64,000 nt of DNA from Pelagibius sp. CAU 1746 (GCF_039839785.1 NZ_JBDOQT010000002.1:682001-746000), one strand, 5' to 3'; positions 42,576 through 51,833 are shown, numbered from the stretch's first letter. Notes: generated by a model from the sequence alone, not told the origin. Program-made: numbers and translations.

Positions 42576-43912
42576 TTCCCCCGGACCGCGAGCGCACCGC
42601 CCAGGGGGGCCTCGGGCGCGCCCTGGCTCGCGGCGTCTTCGCCGCCTACAGGGGGCTCGGCACCCTGGCGGCGCCGGCGATCCGCCACTATCTGAACCTC
42701 CGCCGCCAGCGCGGCCGCGAAGACCCGGCGCGCATGGAAGAGCGCTTCGGCCGGCCCAGCGTCGCCCGCCCCGCCGGACCGCTGATCTGGATCCACGGCG
42801 CCAGCGTCGGCGAGGCGCAGTCCGCCCTGCCGCTCATCGAGCGCCTGCGCCGCGACTGGCCGGGCTTCAGCATCCTGGTCACCACCGGCACGGTGACCTC
42901 GGCCCGGCTCATGGCCGAGCGGCTGCCGGAAGGGGTGATCCATCAATTCGTGCCGGTCGACCTGCCCAGCGCGGTCAACCGCTTCCTCGGGCATTGGCAC
43001 CCGGAAGTCGGCCTGATCATCGAATCCGAGTTCTGGCCCAACCTGCTGCGCAAAGCGGCCTGGCGGGGCACCCGCTTGGTGCTGCTCAACGGCCGCATCT
43101 CGCCCGGCTCCTACCGCGGCTGGCGGCGCGCCCGCCCGGTCATCGCCGAACTGCTGTCGAAATTCTCCCTGGTGCTGGCACGCTCGCCGGAGGACCACGA
43201 GCACCTCGCGGCCTTGGGGGCCGGCAACGTCGCCTGCCCCGGCAACCTGAAGGCGGCGGCGGCGCCGCTGAGCGCCGATCCGGAGACTCTGGCGCGCCTG
43301 GAGGCGGCCCTTGCAGGCCGAGCGCGCTGGCTTGCCGCCTCGACCCATCCCGGCGAGGACCGCATGGCCGGCGAGATCCACCAGGCCCTGCGCGACCGCC
43401 TGCCGAGGCTGCTGACCCTGCTGGCGCCACGCCACCCCAACCGTGCCGAGGAGATCCGCCGCGAACTGGAGACCCTGGGCCTCAACGTCGCCCAGCGCAG
43501 CCTGGGCGAAGCGATCGAGCCCGGCATCGACGTCTACCTGGCCGACAGCATCGGCGAGATGGGGCTGTGGTATCGCCTGGCCGAGGTGGTTTTCGTCGGC
43601 GGCTCCCTGGTGCCGCACGGCGGCCAGAACGTCCTGGAGCCGGCGAAGCTGGACTGCGCCATCCTGTCGGGCCCGCACACCGCGAACTTCGCGCGCATGG
43701 CCGCCGACATGGCCACGGCCGGCGCCCTGCGCCAGGTGGACAGCGCGGCGGCCCTGACCGCGGCGGTGGCGGAACTGCAGGAGAATGCGGAGCTGCGCCA
43801 CGGCATGATCGCCGCCGCCCGCAGCTACGCCGACGGCCAGGCCGGCGTGCTGGAGCGGACCATGGACGCCCTGGCGCCTCTGCTGGCGGAGGTTTCCGGC
43901 CGCAAGGCCTGA
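42572..43912 (+). CDS. waaA: 3-deoxy-D-manno-octulosonic acid transferase
   Basis: A 446-residue GT-B glycosyltransferase of the WaaA/KdtA family, which adds Kdo from CMP-Kdo to lipid A precursor at the inner membrane. The N-terminal block LIWIHGASVGEAQSALPLIERL (with the essential glutamate in SVGE), then TGTVTSARLMAERLP, HQFVPVDLP, IESEFWPNLL, and the C-terminal FVGGSLVPHGGQNVLEPAKL are characteristic. Here it is coupled to a nucleotide-sugar epimerase and ends the polysaccharide run, rather than being near lpx genes. Confidence 0.92.
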   Translation: MIPPDRERTAQGGLGRALARGVFAAYRGLGTLAAPAIRHYLNLRRQRGREDPARMEERFGRPSVARPAGPLIWIHGASVGEAQSALPLIERLRRDWPGFSILVTTGTVTSARLMAERLPEGVIHQFVPVDLPSAVNRFLGHWHPEVGLIIESEFWPNLLRKAAWRGTRLVLLNGRISPGSYRGWRRARPVIAELLSKFSLVLARSPEDHEHLAALGAGNVACPGNLKAAAAPLSADPETLARLEAALAGRARWLAASTHPGEDRMAGEIHQALRDRLPRLLTLLAPRHPNRAEEIRRELETLGLNVAQRSLGEAIEPGIDVYLADSIGEMGLWYRLAEVVFVGGSLVPHGGQNVLEPAKLDCAILSGPHTANFARMAADMATAGALRQVDSAAALTAAVAELQENAELRHGMIAAARSYADGQAGVLERTMDALAPLLAEVSGRKA

Positions 43913-43969
43913 CGTCCATCAAGCGGAAGTGATTGGCCCAGGCCGCCGCGGCGCCTCCATGATGGCGAC

Positions 43970-44983
43970 ATGAAGACGCCGCTTCGCCCGCGCCCGCGCG
44001 GCTGGGTCGCTGTCGGTCTGGCCGCCCTCGTGTTTTCCTTGGCCCTGGTCCTGGCCACGGCAGACGGCGCGCGGGCCGGCCCGGATCGCTGGGCCGCAGC
44101 CTGGCCCGCGACCGACTTCTCCCAAGCCTCCGTCCCCTTCGACGAGATTCTCTCCGGCGGACCGCCCAAGGACGGCATTCCCGCCATCGACGACCCGCGC
44201 TTCGTGGCGGTGGCCGAGGCTGCGGACCTGGCCCCGGCGGAGCCCGTGATCGGCCTGGAGATCGCGGGCGACGCCCGCGCCTATCCGCTGCGCATTCTCA
44301 CCTGGCACGAGATCGTCAACGACACCGTCGGCGGCACGCCGGTCGCGGTGACCTACTGTCCGCTGTGCAACGCCGCCATCGTCTTCGACCGCCGGGTCGC
44401 CGGCGCGGCCACCACCTTCGGCACCACCGGCCTGCTGCGCCACTCGGACCTGGTCATGTACGACCGCGCGACCGAGAGTTGGTGGCAGCAGTTCCTCGGC
44501 GAGGCCATCGTCGGCGCGCACACCGGCAAGCGCCTGGCTCTGGTACCATCGCGTCTGGAGTCCTGGGAGAACTTCGCCGCGCGTTTTCCCGAAGGCAAAG
44601 TGCTGGTCCCCGCCGATCCGAAGCTGCGCCCCTACGGCGCCAACCCCTACGTCGGCTACGACAGCGCCGCGCGGCCCTTCCTCTACGACGGCAGCCTGCC
44701 CGAAGGCATCGCGCCCCTGGCGCGTGTGGTGGCCGTCGGCGAGGAGGCCTGGAGCCTGGAACTCCTACGGCGTGAGGGGAAGATCGAAAGCGGCGGGCTG
44801 GTCCTGACCTGGACGCCGGGCCAGGCCTCGGCGCTGGACAGCCGGAACCTTGCCGCGGGACGCGACGTGGGCAACGTCGTGGTGCAGCGCCGCGGCGCCG
44901 GCGGCCTCGAGGATGTGGCCTACGACGTGACCTTCGCCTTCGTCTTTCACGCTTTCCGGCCTGAAGGCGTCATCCGGCAATAG
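43970..44983 (+). CDS. DUF3179 exported protein
   Basis: A 337-residue protein with a signal peptide or anchor (GWVAVGLAALVFSLALVLATA near residue 9). The DUF3179 core reads IGLEIAGDARAYPLRILTWHEIVND near residue 88, then YCPLCNAAIVFDRRV and TGLLRHSDLVMYDRATESWWQQF near 140. The family has an absolutely conserved CPLC pair, but its function is unknown. It follows waaA by 57 bp on the same strand. Two cysteines in an exported protein suggest metal binding or a disulfide. Confidence 0.85.
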   Translation: MKTPLRPRPRGWVAVGLAALVFSLALVLATADGARAGPDRWAAAWPATDFSQASVPFDEILSGGPPKDGIPAIDDPRFVAVAEAADLAPAEPVIGLEIAGDARAYPLRILTWHEIVNDTVGGTPVAVTYCPLCNAAIVFDRRVAGAATTFGTTGLLRHSDLVMYDRATESWWQQFLGEAIVGAHTGKRLALVPSRLESWENFAARFPEGKVLVPADPKLRPYGANPYVGYDSAARPFLYDGSLPEGIAPLARVVAVGEEAWSLELLRREGKIESGGLVLTWTPGQASALDSRNLAAGRDVGNVVVQRRGAGGLEDVAYDVTFAFVFHAFRPEGVIRQ

Positions 44984-45008
44984 ATCCGGGAATTCGTACC
45001 GCGGCGAT

Positions 45009-45677
45009 TCAGTCTCGGCGGTACTGCTCCAGGAAGACCTCGACGACGGTCTTCACGTGGGCCGCGATCTCCGCCTCCGTGACCTTGGCCTGCACACCCA
45101 GCATCATACGCAGGTGCAGCGGGTCCTTCAGCAGCGCGAAGAGAAACTTGGCGGCGACCTCGGGGTTGGGCACGCGCAGCCGGCCCATCTTGTCCTGGGC
45201 CCGCAGATAGTCCTCGAAGCTGCCGAACCAGCACTTGGGGCCGGTTTCGAAGAAGGTCCGGCCCAACTCGGGGAAGCGCTCGGCCTCCGCCGTCACCGTG
45301 CGGAACAGGCTCACCGCTTCCGGCGAGGTGATCAGCCGCAGGAAGCGCATGCCCCGGTCCGTCAGCATCTCCCGCGGTTCGACCTCCGGATCGAGCTCCC
45401 AGACGCTCTCCCCCGACAACCTGCCGCAGTGGCGCGTCATGACCGCGGCGAAGAGCACGTCCTTGCCGGGAAAATGGCTGTAGACGGTGCGCTTGGAGAC
45501 CCCGGCCTTGGCGGCGATGGCGTCCATGGAGACCGCGCCGTAGCCCGACTGCGTGAACAGCTCCGTCGCCGCGGCGACGATCGCCGTGCGCTTCGGCGAA
45601 GCCGATTCCTCGCCGTTTGCCGCCATCTCCGGCGGGCAGCCTGTCAGGGCGCTGTCAGTTTCGACGTCTTCAGCCAT
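45009..45677 (-). CDS. TetR/AcrR-family repressor of the adjacent RND operon
   Basis: About 222 residues. The N-terminal TetR helix-turn-helix (AIVAAATELFTQSGYGAVSMDAIAAKAGVSKRTVYSHF in parts, residues 30-68) is followed by an all-helical ligand-binding domain with a TetR_C-type end. It is divergent from the RND exporter gene, and the shared 120-bp gap contains a near-perfect palindrome that overlaps the exporter's -10, the standard arrangement for autoregulated repression relieved by a ligand. ATG 45677 was chosen; a start 15 codons upstream would place coding sequence into the promoter. Confidence 0.85.
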   Translation of the reverse strand: MAEDVETDSALTGCPPEMAANGEESASPKRTAIVAAATELFTQSGYGAVSMDAIAAKAGVSKRTVYSHFPGKDVLFAAVMTRHCGRLSGESVWELDPEVEPREMLTDRGMRFLRLITSPEAVSLFRTVTAEAERFPELGRTFFETGPKCWFGSFEDYLRAQDKMGRLRVPNPEVAAKFLFALLKDPLHLRMMLGVQAKVTEAEIAAHVKTVVEVFLEQYRRD

Positions 45678-45686
45678 CACCAATCG

Positions 45687-45704
45687 CTTGACATCCACGT
45701 CAAG
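45687..45704. promoter_or_regulatory. Second inverted repeat between TetR and RND genes
   Basis: The sequence CTTGAC-ATCCAC-GTCAAG has 6-base arms around a 6-base spacer and covers the -35 of the exporter promoter. It may be an additional repressor half-site arrangement or a chance symmetry around the TTGACA. Confidence 0.4.
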
Positions 45705-45716
45705 ACCATATGTAAA
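45688..45716 (+). promoter_or_regulatory. Promoter of the RND exporter operon
   Basis: TTGACA (45688-45693), a 17-bp spacer and TGTAAA (45711-45716) lie 83 bp before the exporter start. The -35 is consensus and the -10 lies inside the palindrome next to it, consistent with repression by steric block. Confidence 0.6.
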
Positions 45717-45734
45717 CTGCACAGTGTAGTTTAC
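45712..45734. promoter_or_regulatory. Palindromic operator, likely bound by the TetR-family regulator
   Basis: A 23-bp inverted repeat: arms GTAAACT and AGTTTAC flank the nearly symmetric centre GCACAGTGT. It overlaps the -10 of the RND promoter and is 35 bp from the regulator start. Arm length and spacing fit a TetR dimer site. Confidence 0.7.
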
Positions 45735-45798
45735 AACAAATCGCTTGTCACAACACTACCACGAAGACCGGCATCCAAGCGACAACGGGGCAGCGTCC

Positions 45799-48231
45799 AT
45801 GGTATACCAAGGCCACGAAAGCGGCGGAAACGCAAGCAAATCCGGGGGAAATCCAGAAAGCGCCCAGGGCAGCGACGGCTGGGTGGTGGCCTATGCCCGC
45901 TGGGTCATCCGCTGGCGCTGGGCGGTGCTGCTGGCCTGCCTGCTGGCGGCCCTGGCCCTGGCCGGCGGCGGGCGCCTCCTGGGTTTTTCCACCGACTACC
46001 GGGTCTTCTTCAGCGAGGAGAACCCGCAGCTTCGGGCCTTCGAGTCCCTGCAGCAGGTCTATACCAAGGACGACAACATCCTGATCGTGCTGCAGCCGGC
46101 CGAGGGCGACGTCTTCACGCCCAAGACCCTGGCCGCGCTGCGCAGGCTCACCGAAGCCTCCTGGCAGTTGCCCTACTCGCGGCGGGTCGATTCCCTCACC
46201 AACTTCCAGCACAGCTACGCCGTAGGCGACGACCTGACCGTCGAGGACCTGGTGCCGGCGCGGCTGCTGGAAGACGGCACGGTCCCAACACCGGAGCGCC
46301 TGGCGGCGATCCGCGCCATCGCCCTGGAGGAGCCGCTGCTCGCCGGCCGCCTGGTCGCCCCCGACAGCCGCACCACCGCGGTCAACGTGACTCTCACCCT
46401 GCCCGGCGAGAGCGAATTCGAGGTCCCCGAGGCCATGGCCGCGACCCGCGAGCTGGTCGCCGCCTTCGAGGCCGACCACCCGGACATCAAGGTGGCGGTC
46501 ACCGGCCTGGTGGCGCTGAACGCCGCCTTCAGCGAGGCCAGCCTGTCCGACCTCTCGACCCTGGTCCCCATCATGTACGGGATCATCGTCGCCGGCCTGC
46601 TGGTCTTCCTGCGCTCCATCGCCGGCACCGTCGTCACCCTGCTGGTCGTCGGCCTCTCCGCGGCCAGCGCCATGGGGCTGGCCGGCTGGCTCGGCATCCA
46701 ACTGACGCCGCCCTCCTCCACCGCGCCGACCATCATCCTCACCCTGGCGGTGGCGGACTCCATCCACCTGCTGGTCACCCTGCTGCACGCCATGGGCCAG
46801 GGCGCCGACAAGCGCGCGGCCATCGTCGAGAGCCTGCGCGTCAACTTCAGTCCGGTCTTCCTGACCTCGCTGACCACGGCCATCGGCTTCCTGAGCCTCA
46901 ATTTCTCCGACGCCCCGCCGTTCCGCGACCTGGGCAACATCACCGCCATGGGCGTGACCGCGGCCTGGATCTATTCAGTAACCTTCCTGCCGGCTTTCCT
47001 GGCGGTGGTGCCGCTGCGCGCGCCCAAACGACGAAGCCAAGGTAACGACGCCATGGCGCGCCTGGCGGAATTCGTGCTGCGCCGCCGGCGCGCCCTGCTG
47101 TGGGGCATGACGGGGCTGGTCGTGGCGCTGGCGCTGTGGATCCCGCGCATCGAGCTGAACGACCAGTTCGTCAACTACTTCGAGCCCTCGATCCCCTTCC
47201 GCACCGACACCGATTTCGCCATGGAGAATCTTTCGGGGATCTATCAGATGGAGTTCTCCCTGCCTGCGGCCGAGGCGGGCGGCATCAGCGAGCCCGGCTA
47301 TCTGGCGAAGATAGATGCCTTCTCCGCCTGGCTGCGCGCGCGCCCGGAGGTGGTCCATGTGCAGTCCATGACCGACATCTTCCGCCGCCTGAACAAGAAC
47401 ATGCACGGCGATGATCCGGCCTGGTACCGCCTGCCCGAGGAACGGGAGCTGGCGGCCCAGTATCTGCTGCTGTTCGAAATGTCCCTGCCCTACGGCCTGG
47501 ACCTCAACAACCAGATCAACGTCGACAAGTCCTCGCTGCGCGTCATCGCCACCTTGAAGAACATCACCACCCGGCAGGCGCGGCTGCTGAGGACCGCTGC
47601 CGACGGCTGGGTCGCCGCCAACATGCCGGGCGCGGCCAGCGAGCCCACCGGCCCCTTCGTCATGTTCGCCTATATCTCCGAGCGCAACATCAAGTCCATG
47701 CTGCTCGGCACCGGCCTGGCCCTGGTGCTGATCTCGCTGTCGCTGATCCTGGCGCTGCGCAGCCTCAAGGTCGGCGGGCTCAGCATCATCCCCAACGTGA
47801 TCCCGGCCGTCATGGCCTTCGGCTTCTGGGGCTTCCTGGTGGGCGAGATCGGCCTGGCGTCTTCCGTGGTCGCGGCCACCAGCCTTGGGATCATCGTCGA
47901 CGACTGCGTCCACTTCCTCAGCAAGTACCTGCGCGCGCGGCGCGAGAAGGGCGCCAGCCCGGAAGACGCCGTGCGCTATGCCTTCGCGACGGTGGGCCGC
48001 GCGCTCTGGGTCACCTCGGCGGTGCTGGTCGCGGGCTTCGCAGCCCTGGCGCTCTCGGCCTTCGAGCTGAACCAGAGCCTGGGCCTCTTGACCGCGCTGG
48101 CGATCTTCGCCGCCCTCATCGCCGACTTCCTGCTGCTGCCGCCGTTGCTGCTGGCCATCGACAAGGAGAAGAAGCATGCCGATACCCCTCACGCCCTTGC
48201 ACGGACAGCCGATGCACAGGCGGCCGACTGA
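45799..48231 (+). CDS. MMPL/RND-family exporter
   Basis: An 810-residue inner-membrane transporter with two repeats, each with one helix, a large periplasmic loop and five helices: helix 1 near residue 45 (WAVLLACLLAALALAGGG), the first cluster near 250-390, a second start near 425, and a final cluster near 630-790. Loop motifs FSTDYRVFFSEENPQLRAFE and NDQFVNYFEPSIPFRTDTDF are typical of the hydrophobe/lipid-exporting HpnN/MmpL branch. No periplasmic adaptor (HlyD-type) or TolC gene is nearby; instead a LolA-like and a barrel gene follow. I chose ATG 45799 (GGGG upstream) over TTG 45745. Confidence 0.88.
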   Translation: MVYQGHESGGNASKSGGNPESAQGSDGWVVAYARWVIRWRWAVLLACLLAALALAGGGRLLGFSTDYRVFFSEENPQLRAFESLQQVYTKDDNILIVLQPAEGDVFTPKTLAALRRLTEASWQLPYSRRVDSLTNFQHSYAVGDDLTVEDLVPARLLEDGTVPTPERLAAIRAIALEEPLLAGRLVAPDSRTTAVNVTLTLPGESEFEVPEAMAATRELVAAFEADHPDIKVAVTGLVALNAAFSEASLSDLSTLVPIMYGIIVAGLLVFLRSIAGTVVTLLVVGLSAASAMGLAGWLGIQLTPPSSTAPTIILTLAVADSIHLLVTLLHAMGQGADKRAAIVESLRVNFSPVFLTSLTTAIGFLSLNFSDAPPFRDLGNITAMGVTAAWIYSVTFLPAFLAVVPLRAPKRRSQGNDAMARLAEFVLRRRRALLWGMTGLVVALALWIPRIELNDQFVNYFEPSIPFRTDTDFAMENLSGIYQMEFSLPAAEAGGISEPGYLAKIDAFSAWLRARPEVVHVQSMTDIFRRLNKNMHGDDPAWYRLPEERELAAQYLLLFEMSLPYGLDLNNQINVDKSSLRVIATLKNITTRQARLLRTAADGWVAANMPGAASEPTGPFVMFAYISERNIKSMLLGTGLALVLISLSLILALRSLKVGGLSIIPNVIPAVMAFGFWGFLVGEIGLASSVVAATSLGIIVDDCVHFLSKYLRARREKGASPEDAVRYAFATVGRALWVTSAVLVAGFAALALSAFELNQSLGLLTALAIFAALIADFLLLPPLLLAIDKEKKHADTPHALARTADAQAAD

Positions 48232-49027
48232 CCGGCTGGCGCTGGCCGCCGCCATTCTCACGGTGCTGCTGGTCGGTTTCGCCGGGGCCGCGCTGGCGGA
48301 AACTCCGGAGGAGAAGGGCCGGGCCATCGCCGAGGAAGCGGACCGCCGCGACCTCGGCTTCGAGGACAGCTATGCCGAGCTGAAGATGGTGCTGAGCAAC
48401 AAGCAGGGTGAAAGCAGCACGCGCGAGCTGCGCGTGCAGACCCTGGAAGTGCCGGCGCGGGAGATCGGCGACAAGTCGCTCATCGTCTTCGACCATCCCC
48501 GCGATATCGAGGGCACGGCCTTCCTCAGCTTCACCAAGATCCTGGAGCCCGACGACCAGTGGCTTTACCTGCCGGCGTTAAAGCGGGTGAAGCGCATCTC
48601 CTCGGCCAACAAGTCCGGCCCCTTCGTCGGCAGCGAATTCGCCTACGAGGACATGCTGTCGCAGGAAGTCGACAAGTACGACTACCGCTGGCTGCGCGAC
48701 GAGGCCTGCGGCGAGATCACCTGCTTCGTGGTCGAGCGCACTCCGCTGTACGAGAACTCCGGCTATGCGCGCCAAGTGGTGTGGATCGACCAGCAGGAGT
48801 ACCGCGCCCAGCGCGTCGACTTCTACGACCGCAAGGACTCGCTGCTCAAGACCCTGACCTTCGGCGGCTACAACCGCTACCTGGACCAGTACTGGCGCGC
48901 CGACGACTGGTACATGGAGAACCACCAGACCGGCAAAACCACGCGGCTGACCTTCGGCAACTGGGAGTTCCGCCTCGGCCTGGACGATAACGACCTGGAC
49001 CCCAACCGCCTGAAACGGCTGCGCTGA
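48212..49027 (+). CDS. LolA-like outer-membrane lipoprotein-sorting protein
   Basis: About 270 residues with a signal peptide (RLALAAAILTVLLVGFAGAALA). The mature domain is an incomplete beta-barrel with a helical lid of the LolA/LppX fold: FEDSYAELKMVLSNKQGESSTRELRVQTLEVPA in parts, then SLIVFDHPRDIEGTAFLSFTKI and WLYLPALKRVKRISSANKSGPFVGSEFAYEDM. Proteins of this kind carry lipids across the periplasm. It overlaps the exporter gene's end and starts with either ATG 48176 or, used here, ATG 48212. A role in receiving lipid from the RND exporter is inferred from context. Confidence 0.82.
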   Translation: MHRRPTDRLALAAAILTVLLVGFAGAALAETPEEKGRAIAEEADRRDLGFEDSYAELKMVLSNKQGESSTRELRVQTLEVPAREIGDKSLIVFDHPRDIEGTAFLSFTKILEPDDQWLYLPALKRVKRISSANKSGPFVGSEFAYEDMLSQEVDKYDYRWLRDEACGEITCFVVERTPLYENSGYARQVVWIDQQEYRAQRVDFYDRKDSLLKTLTFGGYNRYLDQYWRADDWYMENHQTGKTTRLTFGNWEFRLGLDDNDLDPNRLKRLR

Positions 49028-49031
49028 CGCC

Positions 49032-50294
49032 ATGCGAGGGGGGAGGTTCAAAGGTGCCGCCGCGGCGCCCTTGGCGGCGCTGCTGGGTGTCTTCTGCCTG
49101 GCGGCGCCGCAAACGGCACAAGCGCAGGAAGAAGAGCCGCTCATCGACTGGTCGACGCTGGACTTCTCCGGCTATGTCGCCGGCGAGACCCGTATCTTTC
49201 CGCAATCGCCGCGTTACGACCAGCAGAAGAACACCCGCGTTTCGCCGTCCCTGGTGCTGCAGCCCGAACTGCGCTACCGCTGGAACCGGCGCGACGACCG
49301 CGTGACCTTCGTGCCCTTCCTGCGTCTCGATGCCGACGACGAGAACCGCAGCCACGCCGACATCCGCGAGCTGAGCTGGTACCACGCCGGCGACGACTGG
49401 GACACGGTGCTGGGCATCAGCAAGGTCTTCTGGGGCGTCGCCGAGTCGCGCCACCTGATCGACATCGTCAACCAGACCGACCTGGTGGAGAGCCCGGACC
49501 AGGAGGACAAGCTGGGCCAGCCCATGGCCAACCTCAACCTGCTGCGCGACTGGGGCACGCTGTCCTTCTTCGTGCTGCCCGGCTTTCGCGAGCGCAGCTT
49601 CCCCGACGACGACGCGCGCCTGCGCGGCGCCCTGCCCATCGCCTCCGGGGACGCCACCTACGACTCCTCGGCCGAGCAGTGGCACGTGGACTTCGCCCTG
49701 CGCTACTCGCACTCCTTCGACAACTGGGACGTCGGCGCCGCACACTTCCACGGCACCAGCCGCGAGCCGGCCCTGCTGCCCGCGGTCAGCGACAACGGCC
49801 AGCCGGTGCTGCGCCCGCACTACGACCTCATCGACCAGACCAGCCTGGACGTGCAGTACACCACCGGGCCCTGGCTGCTGAAGTTCGAAGGGATGACCCG
49901 CTCCGGACAGGACAACCGCTTCTTCGCCGCGGTCGGCGGTTTCGAGTACACCCTCTTCGGCGTGGCGGAGAGCGACGCCGACCTGGGCCTGCTGGCCGAG
50001 TACCTGCACGATGGGCGCGGCGACAGGACCCCACAGACTCCCTTCGAGGACGATCTCTTCCTCGGCACGCGGCTGACGCTGAACGACGTGGAGGACACCA
50101 CGCTGCTGGCCGGCGTGATCCTGGACCTCGACCAGGAGGAGCGGGTCTTCTCGGTCGAGTTCGAGCGCCGCCTGAACGACAGCCTGAACCTGGAGATCGA
50201 GGGGCAGGTCTACGACAACATCGACGACAACGACCTGCTGAGCGGCTTCGCCCGCGACTCCTTCGTCGAGATCCGGCTGTCCTGGTTTTTCTGA
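49032..50294 (+). CDS. Outer-membrane beta-barrel protein (DUF1302-like)
   Basis: A 420-residue protein with a signal peptide (LAALLGVFCLAAPQTAQA) and many alternating amphipathic strands ending in the barrel signal VEIRLSWFF with C-terminal Phe. Repeated strand patterns such as LRYRWNRRDDRVTFVPFLRLD, LDVQYTTGPWLLKFEGM and VFSVEFERRLNDSLNLEIEGQVY are typical of outer-membrane porins of the DUF1302-like kind. It begins five bases after the LolA-like gene, so inner membrane, periplasm and outer membrane are all covered by one operon. Confidence 0.78.
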   Translation: MRGGRFKGAAAAPLAALLGVFCLAAPQTAQAQEEEPLIDWSTLDFSGYVAGETRIFPQSPRYDQQKNTRVSPSLVLQPELRYRWNRRDDRVTFVPFLRLDADDENRSHADIRELSWYHAGDDWDTVLGISKVFWGVAESRHLIDIVNQTDLVESPDQEDKLGQPMANLNLLRDWGTLSFFVLPGFRERSFPDDDARLRGALPIASGDATYDSSAEQWHVDFALRYSHSFDNWDVGAAHFHGTSREPALLPAVSDNGQPVLRPHYDLIDQTSLDVQYTTGPWLLKFEGMTRSGQDNRFFAAVGGFEYTLFGVAESDADLGLLAEYLHDGRGDRTPQTPFEDDLFLGTRLTLNDVEDTTLLAGVILDLDQEERVFSVEFERRLNDSLNLEIEGQVYDNIDDNDLLSGFARDSFVEIRLSWFF

Positions 50295-50383
50295 GGCCCG
50301 AACCCAACCGGTCGCGTGTCGGACGGCGCCGCAGCCAAGGTGGCGGAAAGAGCCACTACGGCATTTACTGGGCAAGCTGAAAC

Positions 50384-50770
50384 TTACTTCAAGTTCCACA
50401 TCTGCCGCTTGATCAGCCACTCCCCCGAGGGCTGCTTCTGCAGTAGCCAGGTCTTGGTCGCCTTGAAGGACCTTTCGGTCCCACCGTCATGGGGAACCGT
50501 GTTGACCGCCGCCTCCGCGATCCCAAAGACCCAGTCATCGTTGATGTGCAAAGCATCCAGGGGCTTGGACTGGATGCTCCACTTGGCGACGTCATAGTCT
50601 TTTTGCTCGCTTTGCGCGATGGCTTCCGGGCCGTGCTCGGGCTCCGAGCCGGGCGGCACCCTGATCGCATCTTCTGCGAACAGCTTGCCGTAAGCGGTCG
50701 AGTCGTTCGCGCTGACGGCCGTCTGGTAGCGCGCGCACATCGATTTCACGACTTCCATCGGATCGGCCAT
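50384..50770 (-). CDS. NTF2-like/SnoaL-type small protein
   Basis: A 128-residue protein of the NTF2-like cone fold (SgcJ/DUF4440 type): VKSMCARYQTAVSANDSTAYGKLFAEDAIRVPPGSEPEHG in parts, then KSIQ-like strands and WLLQKQPSGEWLIKRQMWNL. Such proteins are small-molecule binding, isomerase-like or stress proteins. The ATG at 50770 has GGAGAG upstream. It is convergent with the barrel gene and lies 200 bp from the GntR-type gene. The role cannot be fixed. Confidence 0.78.
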   Translation of the reverse strand: MADPMEVVKSMCARYQTAVSANDSTAYGKLFAEDAIRVPPGSEPEHGPEAIAQSEQKDYDVAKWSIQSKPLDALHINDDWVFGIAEAAVNTVPHDGGTERSFKATKTWLLQKQPSGEWLIKRQMWNLK

Positions 50771-50968
50771 GGCTCTCTCCGTTGTGAAAACGTTTCGTCT
50801 ATGACCCCCAAGGAGAATCCACCGGGCCCGGCAGGCTCGCTGCCGGGTGCGCTGTGACCCAAGGCTAGCGCCGGCAAAAAAGCCCATCAAGTTGAGTAGG
50901 CTTCGTCCTGCGCACGCTTGGGGCGCGACCTGGAAAAAGCGGCAGGGAATTCAGGCGGGAAGCGGCCT

Positions 50969-51649
50969 CTACTCCGCCGCCTGGCGGGCGGCGAGCAGGT
51001 TGGCCTGGACCTGGGAGAGATGGCGCAGCATGGCCTGGCTGGCGCCGTCCATGTCGCGTTCCTCGATGGCCTTCACCAGGCGTTCGTGCTCGGCGAAGGA
51101 ATGGTGGTCGTTGGGCGGGCGGTCGACCTTGACGCGCAGACGCCCCCAGACCACGGCGCGGCGCACGGCATTCAGCGTGTCGAAGAGGGCCAGCAGCACG
51201 GTGTTGTGGGACGCTTCGGCCACGGCGCGGTGCAGGCGGTTGTCGCAGTTCTCGTACTGGCGCCAGGTCTGGGCCTGGCGCGAGGCCGCCATGCACTGCT
51301 TCAGCTCGGCGATGTCGCCGGCGGTGGCGTTGAGCGCCGCCTCGCGGGCGATCTGCGGCTCGATCAGCAGGCGCGCCTGCATCACCTCGCGCGGGTTGGT
51401 CAGAGCCGCGATGCCGGCGACATCGGAGTATTCCTTGGCCGGGCGGGTGCCGATGAAGGTGCCCTTGCCGACATGGCGCCACAGCTCGCCATTGCCCTCC
51501 ATCACCGCCAGGGCCTTGCGCAGCTCGCCGCGCGAGACGCCCAGGATGTCACAGAGCTCGCGTTCCGGGGGAAGGCGGGTATTGGCGGGCAGATCGCGCT
51601 GCGCCAGATAGGCGCGCAGCTGCGTCAATGCTCCCTGTCCCTGATCCAT
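50969..51649 (-). CDS. FadR/FCD-type GntR transcriptional regulator
   Basis: A 226-residue regulator. The N-terminal winged helix has LPPERELCDILGVSRGELRKALAVMEGNGELWRHVGKGTFIG near residues 26-67. The C-terminal FCD domain has the metal-ligand pattern with DNRLHRAVAEASHN near 137 and a later EHERLVKAIEERD. FCD regulators bind a carboxylate and release the operator. It is divergent from the ABC importer genes across a 270-bp gap that holds a perfect palindrome, so it very probably controls them. Confidence 0.88.
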   Translation of the reverse strand: MDQGQGALTQLRAYLAQRDLPANTRLPPERELCDILGVSRGELRKALAVMEGNGELWRHVGKGTFIGTRPAKEYSDVAGIAALTNPREVMQARLLIEPQIAREAALNATAGDIAELKQCMAASRQAQTWRQYENCDNRLHRAVAEASHNTVLLALFDTLNAVRRAVVWGRLRVKVDRPPNDHHSFAEHERLVKAIEERDMDGASQAMLRHLSQVQANLLAARQAAE

Positions 51650-51808
51650 GCCCCCTCCGTCTTCGTCCTCGGCCGCCGTCTCCGCCCCGCGGGACCCTGC
51701 CGGTCAGCCGGCCGTCCTGTCTTGGCCTGGTTGGTGCTCCCCTGCCCGGGGCACACTAGGCATAGCCTATAACGCAGTCAATTGCGTCCAACCAATATAA
51801 ATCAATTG

Positions 51809-51833
51809 CCTAACCAATCAATGATTGGTTAGG
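51809..51833. promoter_or_regulatory. Perfect 25-bp palindromic operator
   Basis: Twelve-base arms CCTAACCAATCA and TGATTGGTTAGG flank a single A. Nearby CCAACCAAT (51788-51796) repeats part of an arm. It lies 84 bp before the importer's first start and 160 bp from the regulator start. The symmetry and TTGGT/ACCAA core suit a GntR/FCD dimer. Confidence 0.75.

Noticed and set aside
45057-47045. A 662-codon plus-strand frame over the TetR gene and the RND exporter start
   Set aside because: It is out of frame with the exporter and antisense to TetR, and has no recognisable motif.
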